From: Burkholderiales bacterium
GTDB taxonomy: Bacteria; Pseudomonadota; Gammaproteobacteria; Burkholderiales; SHXO01
Direction: 5' to 3'
NCBI GenBank assembly: GCA_020854105.1
Contig: JADZGB010000047.1
Span: 1-32,852, forward strand
Length of the DNA stretch: 32,852 nt
The translations under genes and the position numbers were made by a program. Below the pieces are notes generated by a model. It saw only the letters and a program-made list of their open reading frames with translations, was not told the DNA's origin and did not search any database. Shown piece by piece: positions 1 through 8,100 of the stretch (its first letter is position 1; every line of letters begins with the position of its first letter).

Positions 1-87
1 CGTCACTCCACGCTCGGCTATCAGTCACCGATCCAGTTCCTGCAGCACTGGGTCACGGCTCAGGACGAACGAAAATTGGCGGCTTGA
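1..87 (+). CDS. IS3-family transposase (OrfB), C-terminal fragment
   Basis: Reading from base 1 gives 28 residues ending at a TGA at 85-87. They include HSTLGYQSP, the typical C-terminal signature of the IS3-family DDE transposase (rve integrase core), which catalyses strand transfer for the element. The rest of the protein lies left of the window, so its integrity cannot be judged. The stop codon lies about 20 bp before a terminal inverted repeat, as expected for the right end of such an element. The assignment to IS3 family is firm from the motif; the subgroup (IS51-like) is a guess. Confidence 0.85.
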   Translation, partial: RHSTLGYQSPIQFLQHWVTAQDERKLAA

Positions 88-126
88 GGCCATACCCTTG
101 TTAGACGAAAAACCGGGGGAAGCTCA
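1..126 (+). mobile_element. Right end of an IS3-family insertion sequence
   Basis: This covers the transposase C-terminus (1-87) plus the non-coding end. The likely right inverted repeat is at 106-126 (cgaaaaaccgggggaagctc plus a); read inward it starts TGAGCTTCCCCCGG, which resembles IS3-family ends beginning TGA. The left end is outside the window, so neither the matching repeat nor the 3-bp target duplication can be checked. The exact outer boundary may be off by a few bases. Confidence 0.7.
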
Positions 127-362
127 AGGACGCCCTGCGCTTGGCGGAGCTGAATAGTTCAATTGGGCGCGGAGCGAACCAAGGGCCGTCGCTACTCCGC
201 GACACCTTCCCAAACACCTCCCGCGCCATTCTCATGTGTTCTACTCCGGCGATTGCTGGCCAAAGGTTAGTCGAATGCCTACAACATTGCCAAGCTTTGT
301 TTGCAGTGCTTCCTTCGTCAAGCCACCTCTGGCGTACAGACTGCCGCTGTACCGATCCCTCC
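127..362. other. AT-richer stretch between the IS end and the enolase-family gene; no supported gene
   Basis: These 236 bases look clearly less GC-rich than everything to the right, most obviously around 250-330. Short open frames exist on both strands, but none has a recognisable product. On the minus strand an ATG at 233-235 follows a GGAG Shine-Dalgarno-like site with about 8 nt spacing, and its frame runs into the IS end, so it could be the 5' stub of a gene interrupted by the element. That is weak evidence and no product is claimed. Confidence 0.4.
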
Positions 363-1535
363 TCACTCGAACACGTGTAGCGCCGTGCGATTCTTTCCGA
401 TGAACTCCCAGTCGTACTCCACCCCCAATCCCGGCCCGGTCGGCACCGGCACGCAGCCATCCTTGCCGACGCAATCGAGCTGGTCGCTGTAGCCGCACTT
501 GTACACCGGCGGCACGGCGTTCGGCGTGTCCGGCCCCACCAGCGCCACCTCGTAGTAGTTGCTGTTGCGCGTGGCCGACATGCAGTGCCGGTGTGCCGGG
601 CCGCAGGCATGGATCTCGACGTCGACGCCGAAGGACTCGGCCAGATGCGCGATCTTCATCGCGCCGGTGATGCCCATGTCGTACTCCGGATCGGAACGCA
701 GGAAATCCGTCCCGCCCTGGATCAGGAAATCCGCCTTCGGCTCCACCCCGCGCACGTGCTCGGTCTGCAGGATCGGCGTGCGGATCATCTCGCGCAGCTT
801 CCTGTGCGCGAAGGCGGAGGTGCCGCTGTCGCGGAACGGATCCTCGTACCAGAAGTAGTTGGCCTCGTCGCAGGCGCGGCCGACGTAGAGCGCGTCGGCG
901 AAGGTGCGCAGCTCGCAGGCCGGATCGATCATCAGGTTCATCGTGTCGCCCACCACCTTGCGCACGTGCAGGAGGTTCTGTGCCTCCTCGCGCGCATTGC
1001 CGTCGTTCCAGCCATGGATCTTGAGGGCGCCGTAGCCCATCTCGCGGCACTGCTGGGCGAAGGCGGCGAAGGCCTCCTTGCTGTCGAGTCCGCCGTTGCG
1101 GTCGCCGTGGTAGGTGCTGGCGTAGGCCGGAAGCCGCGTGCGATAGCCGCCGAGCAGCTCCGAGATCGAGGCGCCGAGCTTCTTGCCGTGCAGGTCCCAC
1201 AGGGCGATGTCGAGCGGACCATGGCCCATGTGGTCGAACTGGCGCGCCTGGCGCTTGAGGTCGTCGTAGATCAGCTCGCGCGCCTCGGCCTCCTTGCCCA
1301 GCAAGTAGGGCGCGAGCATGAGCGTCTGCCCCAGTGCCGAACCCGATGCGACCCAGTGGGTGACGTACTCGCCGCGCAGGCCGTTGTCGGTCATGACGAT
1401 CACGGCGTACTTGCTGATGCGCGTTCTCGCTCCCTTGGCGTAGCCGAACGCGCCGACACCGGCGCCGCGCACGGCGCCCAGGTTGTGCGCGTCGAACCCG
1501 AAGACATGGACCTCGACCCTGGTGATGCGGCTCAT
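363..1535 (-). CDS. Enolase-superfamily (mandelate racemase / muconate lactonizing-like) enzyme
   Basis: 390 residues, the usual length for this family. An N-terminal capping domain (about 1-125) is followed by a TIM-barrel. Visible active-site pieces are K172-I-H174 at the end of the second barrel strand, metal ligands D204 (LMIDPA), E231 (WYEDP) and probably E259 (TEH), and H309 (EIHACG), which matches the catalytic His of the mandelate racemase branch. Such enzymes abstract the alpha-proton of a carboxylate with Mg2+ and typically act as sugar-acid dehydratases or racemases; the substrate here cannot be told. The K-x-H rather than K-x-K motif argues against a plain mandelate racemase. The ATG at 1533-1535 was chosen because GGGAGGGGAG lies immediately upstream and the protein then starts at the family's normal N-terminus. 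It is divergent from the exported cyclase. Confidence 0.9.
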   Translation of the reverse strand: MSRITRVEVHVFGFDAHNLGAVRGAGVGAFGYAKGARTRISKYAVIVMTDNGLRGEYVTHWVASGSALGQTLMLAPYLLGKEAEARELIYDDLKRQARQFDHMGHGPLDIALWDLHGKKLGASISELLGGYRTRLPAYASTYHGDRNGGLDSKEAFAAFAQQCREMGYGALKIHGWNDGNAREEAQNLLHVRKVVGDTMNLMIDPACELRTFADALYVGRACDEANYFWYEDPFRDSGTSAFAHRKLREMIRTPILQTEHVRGVEPKADFLIQGGTDFLRSDPEYDMGITGAMKIAHLAESFGVDVEIHACGPAHRHCMSATRNSNYYEVALVGPDTPNAVPPVYKCGYSDQLDCVGKDGCVPVPTGPGLGVEYDWEFIGKNRTALHVFE

Positions 1536-1697
1536 CTCCCCTCCCGATGCACTATGCCTCCCGATGTACAATGGCGTTGACATGCGTCTGATAGATGCCG
1601 TGCATCCCTCGGATCCGCACTGATTCGCCGCGTCCCATGGTCGAGGCTGCCGGAGCCTGGCCGGCCCGGCCCGACCATGCATCTCGCGCATGCAAAC

Positions 1698-1707
1698 CAG
1701 TATACTG
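1698..1707. promoter_or_regulatory. Palindromic -10-like element in the divergent control region
   Basis: CAGTATACTG is a perfect 10-bp palindrome in the middle of the 278-bp region between the enolase-family gene and the cyclase gene. It contains TATACT (5 of 6 to the sigma70 -10 consensus) on both strands. I see no convincing -35 element at 16-18 bp on either side, so promoter or operator function is only possible. A consensus TTGACA also occurs at 1577-1582 but has no matching -10 downstream. Confidence 0.3.
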
Positions 1708-1813
1708 CCCATGCCGCATCAGGCGATCGTCGTGCAGACGGCGGAAGTCGTGGCAGCCACTTCCATGCAATCACTCGCGAAGTGCATCTGAAAAACAATC
1801 ACGGAGGAAGGAA

Positions 1814-2755
1814 ATGAAGAATCCCGCAATGCTCGGTGCCATCGCTCTCGCCTGCTCGCTGTTCGCGGCGAGCGCGGGAGCGGCGGAGTGCACGTCGAAG
1901 TTCGGTCCCGATGATCAGATCGGCAATTCCAACTACATCACGCCGGAGAAGACGCTGGCCGCCACGAAACTGGTGACCCGCGGCAAGGCGTATCGGCTCG
2001 GCATCGAGACCAATCGCGGCACGCCGGCCTATCCGCCGCGCAACTATGCGGTCACGGTGTTGCAGCCCGGGCAGGTTGCCGGCACCACCCTCGGTCCGAC
2101 CAAGTTGTCCTACAACGACGACATCGTCATGGGTTGGAATGGCGTCGGTTCACAGATCGACGGCTTCGGCCACATCGGCTGGGACAACACGTACTTCAAC
2201 TGTCAGAAGGCTGCCGATTTCGCCAAGGTCACCGGGCTGACGAAGTTCGGCATCGAAACGGTGCCCGCGATCGCGACGCGCGGCATCGTGCTCGACATGG
2301 CCGGACTGATGAACACGGGCATGGTCAAGGAAGGTACGGCCTTCAACAAAGCCGAGATCGAGGCTGCCATGAAAAGGCAGGGCATCAAGGGCATCGAGAA
2401 AGGCGATGTCGTGCTGTTCTACACCGGCTGGATCGATCTGATCGGCAAGGATGATCAGCGCTACAACAACGGCGAACCCGGACTGGGCAAGGAAGGTGCG
2501 CAGTACCTCGCCTCGCTCGGCGTGGCGGCGGTCGGTGCCGATACGTGGGGCCTGGAAGTTCTTCCCTTCGAGAAGGGCGTCGGCGTGTTCGAGGTTCACC
2601 AGATCCTCATTCAGCAGAACGGGATCTACATCCTCGAGAACATGAACACCGCCGAACTGGTGAAGGACAAGGCGTGGGAGTTCCTGTTCACCCTGGGACC
2701 GTCCCGCCTGACCGGTGCCGTGCAGGCCATCATCAACCCGATCGCCATCAAGTAG
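1814..2755 (+). CDS. Exported putative cyclase / kynurenine formamidase-like metal hydrolase
   Basis: 313 residues. The N-terminus (MKNPAMLGAIALACSLFAAS...) is a clear Sec signal peptide with cleavage likely around residue 23-24 (AGA/A), so the enzyme should act in the periplasm. The mature part matches the putative cyclase family (arylformamidase / KynB-like fold). The metal-binding stretch reads Q114-I-D116-G-F-G-H120, the Q-type variant of the HxGTHxDxPxH motif seen in longer family members; H262 (EVHQIL) and E275-N276 (LENMN) match the C-terminal conserved block. Known members hydrolyse amide or lactone bonds; the substrate here is unknown. The ATG at 1814 is preceded by GGAGG with good spacing and begins the signal peptide; an in-frame upstream extension is not plausible. 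The neighbouring divergent enolase-family enzyme suggests a shared acid or lactone pathway, which is inference. Confidence 0.88.
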   Translation: MKNPAMLGAIALACSLFAASAGAAECTSKFGPDDQIGNSNYITPEKTLAATKLVTRGKAYRLGIETNRGTPAYPPRNYAVTVLQPGQVAGTTLGPTKLSYNDDIVMGWNGVGSQIDGFGHIGWDNTYFNCQKAADFAKVTGLTKFGIETVPAIATRGIVLDMAGLMNTGMVKEGTAFNKAEIEAAMKRQGIKGIEKGDVVLFYTGWIDLIGKDDQRYNNGEPGLGKEGAQYLASLGVAAVGADTWGLEVLPFEKGVGVFEVHQILIQQNGIYILENMNTAELVKDKAWEFLFTLGPSRLTGAVQAIINPIAIK

Positions 2756-2766
2756 ACGGCGACGCC

Positions 2767-2801
2767 GCGACGGCCGGCCCGCGACACGAGCCGGCCGTCG
2801 C
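2767..2801. terminator. GC-rich hairpin between convergent genes
   Basis: A perfect 12-bp stem (2767-2778 with 2790-2801) closes an 11-nt loop, 11 bp after the cyclase stop and before the end of the convergent channel gene. No T-run follows on either strand, so it is not a classical intrinsic terminator. It could still stall transcription or protect mRNA 3' ends from both directions. Confidence 0.45.
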
Positions 2802-2892
2802 ACGCGCCCGAAGCCTCATCCGGCCTGAACGCATACGGCCTAACTCTCCAGGACCCGGCCTTTGCATACACCGGGCGTTGGTGCTGTCCGCG

Positions 2893-4596
2893 TCAGCCGC
2901 GCCGTCCGGCGCGCAAGCGGGTCATTGCCTCCCACACCCAGCCGCCGGGGATCTCTCTCCCCTTGTGCACGTAGTCGAACACGTTGGCGTTCTGCAGCAC
3001 GCTGCGTTGCCGTTCCCGTGCCTCGACGCTTCCGGCGAACAGCAGCCGGTCGCCGGGGCGTACGCGCAGTTCGCGCGAAGGCAGCAGCTCCGGGCGGCGC
3101 GTACGGCTCAGCATGAGCGCGATGCAATCGAGCGCGGCACCACGGTCGGCTGGGTCGCGCAGCAGCGTGCCCACCCGCACCTCGCCGTCGCGATCGACGA
3201 GCGCGCGGTACACCGCGGACGCCTCGTCGAGGTCCAGGCGCACGTCCCACAGTTCGGGTACGCGCCCGGGCACCAGCGCCTCCAGACGCCCTGCCAATTC
3301 CTCCGCCCAGCCGTCGTCTTGCCCGCGCGCGAGCGCGAGAAAACGGGCCAGCATCGGCGTGCCGAGCAAGGCCACGCAGCGGTCGGCGATGATCTGGCTG
3401 GGGACCATGTTCAGCTGCGCGTCGTAGGCGTCGAAGAGTGATCGATTCGCCTGCAGGTTCTGGCGCACGATCACGAACACGCGCGGATTGAGTTCGCGCG
3501 CGGTGACCGCGATGGAAAGATTGTTCACGTCGTCTCCCGTGCCGGCAACGACGCCCGCGGCCCGCTCGATGCCGGCCTGGCGCAACGGCCCGGACTCGGT
3601 TCCCGTCCCGCGGACGTGACGGCGGCCGGGAATCTCCGGAGCGGGATCGATGATGCTCACGTCCAGCCCCTCGGCATCGAGGCAGGTCACGATCTCGCGG
3701 CCGAAACGGCCGTAGCCGACCACCACCCAGTGGCCGCGCGGAGGCAACGGTGCGGGCCGGAAGCGCTGACCGGACTCGCCGACCAGCAGGTCGGTCAGGC
3801 GATGCTTGCCGGGGGAGTTCATCGCCAGCGTGAGATAGTCGGCGAAGGTGTCGAAGGGGTTGATGACATGGTCGGTGCCGAAGGAAGCCATGTTGTCGGC
3901 GACCGATCTGCTCATCGCGCGACAGATCACCGGCACGCCGGGATGGAGAAGCTTGCCGGCCATGGCCACCGCGAGGTTCGCGCCGTCGTCGCTGGTGAGG
4001 GCCAGCACGCCCCTGCATGCCGGGTGCTCCAGACCTGCCATGGCGAGGTTCTGCGGAAAGCGCGCGTCCCCGGTGAGCGCGGGCGTGTCGGTCTGGAACG
4101 CCTGAAGGTCGACTTCCGCCACGCGGTCCTCGCGCAGGTCGATCACGACGAAGCGCATCCTCATGCGGTCCAGGGCATGGCACACCTGCATGCCTGTCTC
4201 GCCGAAGCCGCACACGAGGAAGAAGGGCTCACGCAGCCGCCGGACTTCGCGGGTGAAACGCTGCTGGACCAGCGTCTGCTGGAAGCCCCGGTCCTGCAGC
4301 AGCGCGAGCAGGCGCGCGATCGCGTACGCCCACCCGAGCACGGACAGGTAGATGATGAAGGTGACCCACAGACGCTGAGCGTAGCTGAACGGCCGCGGGA
4401 TCTCGCCGAAGCCGATCGTGCTCGCCGTGTAGCTCATGAAGTAGAAAGCGTCGAAGAAGGTCATGTGCCACGGGGCGCCGTTCTCGTCGACGCCGGGGAT
4501 CAGCACGAGACCGATCATGCCGAGCGCACAGATACCGATCAGCAGGATGATCGGGAAGCGAAGGCGTCGCAGCGCGACGAAGATGGCGCTGTTCAC
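2893..4596 (-). CDS. Two-TM potassium channel with tandem RCK/TrkA-N domains
   Basis: 567 residues. Two membrane helices (about 14-34 and 77-100) flank a pore helix and the filter T60-I-G-F-G-E65, a variant of TVGYGD. A first Rossmann-type RCK domain starts at 128 (CGFGETG) and a second at about 291 (VGYGRFG); a TrkA-C-like part (RVRPGDRLLFAG) lies near 525. RCK domains gate such channels in response to nucleotides or ions, so a role in K+ flux and osmotic or pH balance at the inner membrane is expected. The start is a GTG at 4594-4596 with GGAG 7 nt upstream; no better ATG precedes the first helix. It lies 14 bp downstream of the small membrane-protein gene, which implies an operon. Glutamate in place of aspartate and Phe in place of Tyr in the filter are the odd points. 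Confidence 0.9.
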   Translation of the reverse strand: MNSAIFVALRRLRFPIILLIGICALGMIGLVLIPGVDENGAPWHMTFFDAFYFMSYTASTIGFGEIPRPFSYAQRLWVTFIIYLSVLGWAYAIARLLALLQDRGFQQTLVQQRFTREVRRLREPFFLVCGFGETGMQVCHALDRMRMRFVVIDLREDRVAEVDLQAFQTDTPALTGDARFPQNLAMAGLEHPACRGVLALTSDDGANLAVAMAGKLLHPGVPVICRAMSRSVADNMASFGTDHVINPFDTFADYLTLAMNSPGKHRLTDLLVGESGQRFRPAPLPPRGHWVVVGYGRFGREIVTCLDAEGLDVSIIDPAPEIPGRRHVRGTGTESGPLRQAGIERAAGVVAGTGDDVNNLSIAVTARELNPRVFVIVRQNLQANRSLFDAYDAQLNMVPSQIIADRCVALLGTPMLARFLALARGQDDGWAEELAGRLEALVPGRVPELWDVRLDLDEASAVYRALVDRDGEVRVGTLLRDPADRGAALDCIALMLSRTRRPELLPSRELRVRPGDRLLFAGSVEARERQRSVLQNANVFDYVHKGREIPGGWVWEAMTRLRAGRRG

Positions 4597-4610
4597 CGGG
4601 GGTCTCCGGT

Positions 4611-4991
4611 TCAGCGCCGAAGCATCATCGTCTCGACGACCAGCATGGTGACCGACACCAGGTTGGCGAGCAGGGCGCCGACGGCCAGCGAGACGATGGA
4701 CGCCATCCTGTCGGGCCCGACCTCGATGCCGGCGCTGGAGGTGTGCACCCAGACCACCGCAGCGGCGATCAGCTGCAGGTCTGCCACCAGGCTGGTGGCG
4801 AGATGAACGGCGCCGACCTGGGTGCGATCGCCGAGCTTCAGTACGGTGGCGATCAGGCTGACGACGAGAGCGCCGAACAGCTCCCAGGCGTCATGATGCA
4901 CGGGATTGTCGATGTCGCCCCAGACGAAGCCGAAGTTCAGCGTGGCGGCCAGCAGGATGAAGAAGCCGAACACGACCTTCTCTAGACTCAT
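4611..4991 (-). CDS. Small four-helix membrane protein paired with the K+ channel
   Basis: 126 residues with four predicted membrane segments (about 5-25, 37-53, 63-83 and 97-119) and short loops. From memory it resembles a small uncharacterised family (possibly DUF6394) found next to TrkA-type channels; I could not verify this. The start MSLEKVVFG at 4989-4991 has an AGGAGC Shine-Dalgarno site 5-6 nt upstream; a start eight codons earlier lacks one. The stop is 14 bp before the channel gene, so the two are probably co-transcribed and this protein may be an accessory or regulatory subunit. No catalytic motif is visible. Confidence 0.75.
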   Translation of the reverse strand: MSLEKVVFGFFILLAATLNFGFVWGDIDNPVHHDAWELFGALVVSLIATVLKLGDRTQVGAVHLATSLVADLQLIAAAVVWVHTSSAGIEVGPDRMASIVSLAVGALLANLVSVTMLVVETMMLRR

Positions 4992-5076
4992 CGCAGCTCC
5001 TGCGCCAAGGACCAATGCAGTGTAGTAGGGTGCGACGAAAGATGCACCCGTCGTGGGGCACTTCTGAAGCGCTGGG

Positions 5077-5094
5077 CACCGGCGTTCGCCGGTG
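5077..5094. repeat. Small intergenic palindrome, probable dispersed repeat unit
   Basis: CACCGGC-GTTC-GCCGGTG forms a 7-bp stem with a 4-nt loop, followed by CGACGG. On the minus strand the surrounding bases would read PVAPANAGAQ if translated, a peptide I recall as a common spurious translation of short intergenic repeats in beta- and gammaproteobacteria. It lies between the oxidoreductase stop (5121) and the small membrane-protein gene start (4991). Only one copy is present in this window, so its repeat status is inference. Confidence 0.4.
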
Positions 5095-5120
5095 CGACGG
5101 GGCTGGGCAATTGCGTAGGC

Positions 5121-8100
5121 TTATGCGGCAGCGCGGGCAGTCTGCGGATTGCGGAACGCTTCGAGCAGCCTGGCCTCCCTGGCCTTGGCCGCATGCAGGT
5201 GGCGCTCCTTCACGTGACCGAAGCCGCGGATGTCCTCCGGGATCGAGGCGATCTGCACGGCCACAGCGTGGTTGTCGGGCGTCAGCTTCGCGAGGATCTC
5301 CTCGATCTGCCCCGCGTAGTCCTCGATCAGCCTGCGCTCGGTGCGCCGTTCGGCGGTCCGCCCGAAGATGTCGAGGGGACCGCCGCGCAGGAACTTCAGC
5401 CTCGCGAGCAGCTTGAAGGCGGTGAACACCCAGGGGCCGTATTCCTTCTTCACCAGCTCGCCCTTCTCGTTGCGCTTGGCGAGCAGTGGCGGGGCCAGAT
5501 GGAAGCGCAGCTGGTAGTCGCCTTCGAACTGCGCCTTCACCTTCTCCATGAAGGCCGGATCAGCGTACAGGCGTGCGACCTCGTACTCGTCCTTGTATGC
5601 CATCAGCTTGAAGTAGTAGCGCGCGACCGCTTCACTCAACCCCGTGAGCCCCTTGGCCCGGGCCTGCTCTTCGCGGCGCACGCGCGCGACGAGATCGGCG
5701 TAGCGCTGCGCGTAGGCCGCGTCCTGATAGGCGGTGAGGAACTCGACGCGCTGCCGGATCGTCTCGTCCAGGCCGGGGGAGAGCTTCGCCGGCTGCGCGG
5801 CGGACGTCTTCGGCGCGATCAGCCGTTCCACCGCACCCGCATCGACCGCCATGCGCCGGCCCCACTGGAAGGCGGCCTGATTCATTTTCACCGCCGCACC
5901 GTTCAACTCGATCGCCTTCTCGATCGCCGCGGCCGATACCGGGATCATTCCGGCCTGGTAGGCGTAACCGAGCATGAACATGTTGGTGGCGATGGAATCA
6001 CCCATCAGCGCCGTCGCCACCCGGGTGGCATCGACGAAGGCGGCATTGTCCTCGCCCACGCCCTGGCCGATGGTGCGCCTGAGCGACTGCGCCGGGAACG
6101 CGATATTGGCGTCGCGCGTGAACTCGCCGGTCATCTGCTGGTGCGTGTTGACCACCATGCGGCTGCCCGGCCGCGTGGTGTCCATGGTCTTCTGGCTGGC
6201 GGACACGACCAGGTCGCAGCCGAGGACGGCACTCGCTCCCCCCGATCCCAGGCGAACGGTCTTGATGTCGTCCGGCTGCCGGGCGATCTGCAGGTGGCTC
6301 CATACCGCGCCGCCCTTCTGGGCCAGGCCCGCCATGTCCAGACTGGAGAAGCCCAGCCCGTCGAGGTGCGCCGCCATGCCGACGATGGCACCGATGGTCA
6401 CCACGCCGGTTCCCCCCACGCCGGTGACCAGGATCCCGTACGGCTGGTCCAGTGCGGGCAGCCGGGGATCGGGCAGGACCGGGAACAGCGCCGGCTCCTT
6501 GCCGGACTCGGAACCCGTTGCCACGCTCGTGCCCTTGCGCACACCGCCCCCGTGCACGGTGACGAAGCTCGGACAGAATCCCTTCACGCAGGAGTAATCC
6601 TTGTTGCACGAGGACTGGTCGATCCTGCGCTTGCGACCGAACTCGGTCTCCAGCGGGGTGACCGACACGCAGTTGGATTGCACGCCGCAATCGCCGCAGC
6701 CTTCGCACACCAGGTCGTTGATGAACGGACGCTTGGCCGGATCGGGGAATGCATTGCGCTTGCGCCGGCGGCGCTTCTCGGAGGCACAGGTCTGGTCATA
6801 GATGATCGCGCTGGCGCCCTCGATCTCGCGGAATTCGCGCTGGACGCGGTCGTAGTCGTCGCGATGATGGATGCTCACGGCGGGCGGGAAGGCCCCGGAC
6901 GCGTACTTCTCCGGCTCGTCGGTGACCACGGCCACCTTCTTCACACCCTCGGCCAGCAGCTCCGCGGCGATCTGCGGCGGCGCGAGGTTGCCGTCGATGT
7001 GCTGACCGCCGGTCATCGCGACCGCGTCGTTGTACAGGATCTTGTACGTGACGTTCACACCGGAGGCAACCGAGGCACGCACGGCCAGAAAACCGGAGTG
7101 GAAGTAGGTACCGTCGCCGATGTTCTGGAACACGTGCCTGGTCTTGACGAAGGGCGCTTCCCCCATCCAGCTCGCGCCCTCTCCGCCCATCTGCGTGTAG
7201 CCGGCAGTGTTGCGGTCCATCCACTGCGACATGAAGTGACAGCCGATGCCGGCCAGGGCGATGCTGCCCTCCGGCACCCTCGTGCCGGTGTTGTGCGGAC
7301 AGCCCGAGCAGAAGTAGGGGGTGCGGTCCATCGCCGGCTTCTCCGGCACACGCGTGCGCAGCTTCTCCTGTTCGACCACGCGCTGCACCAGCCCTTGGTC
7401 GCTAACGCGCTCCAGGATGCGGCGTGCGATCTCGATCGCGATGTGGTTTGGATCGAGCGCGCCGTTGCTCTGGAACAGCAGCGCACCGTGCTCGTCGGCC
7501 TTTCCCACCACCTGCGGTGCGCCAGGAGTGCCGTACAGGATCTCCTTGAGCTGCGACTCGACCAGGCCGCGCTTCTCCTCGACCACCACGATCTTCGCGA
7601 GCCCTTGCGCGAAGGCACGCACGCCCTCGGGCTCCAGCGGAAAGGTCATGCCGACCTTGTACACGCGCAGGCCGAGCCGCTTCGCTTCGGCCTCGTCGAG
7701 GCCCAGATACTGGAGGGCCTGGCGTACGTCCATGTAGGACTTGCCGCAGGTGACGATGCCCAGCTTCGCGTCCGGTGCGTCGATGACTACGCGGTCCAGT
7801 CGGTTCGCGCGCGCGAACGCCCGTACGGCGTCGAGCTTGTGGCGGTGCAGGCGCGCTTCCTGATCGAGCGCCGCATCCGGCCAGCGGATGCTCAGCCCGC
7901 CCTCGGGAAGGACGTGCTCGGCGGGAGTGACGATCTGCACGCGCTCGGGGCTGACGTCGACCGACCCGGAGGCGTCGATGACGTCCTTCATGCACTTGAG
8001 GCCGACCCAGGTGCCGGCGTAGCGCGAAAGCGCCCAGCCGTAGATGCCGTAGTCGAGCAGTTCCTGCACCCCGGCGGGATTGAGCACCGGTATCATCGCG

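Noticed and set aside
141-380. A 79-codon plus-strand frame next to the IS end
   Set aside because: No recognisable product, no ribosome site, and it runs into the 3' end of the enolase-family gene on the opposite strand.
585-1580. A 331-codon plus-strand frame opposite the enolase-family gene
   Set aside because: No family match; the minus-strand frame has all the active-site residues and a good ribosome site.
1577-1582. Consensus TTGACA as a cyclase promoter
   Set aside because: No acceptable -10 at 16-18 bp, and it is over 230 bp from the start codon.
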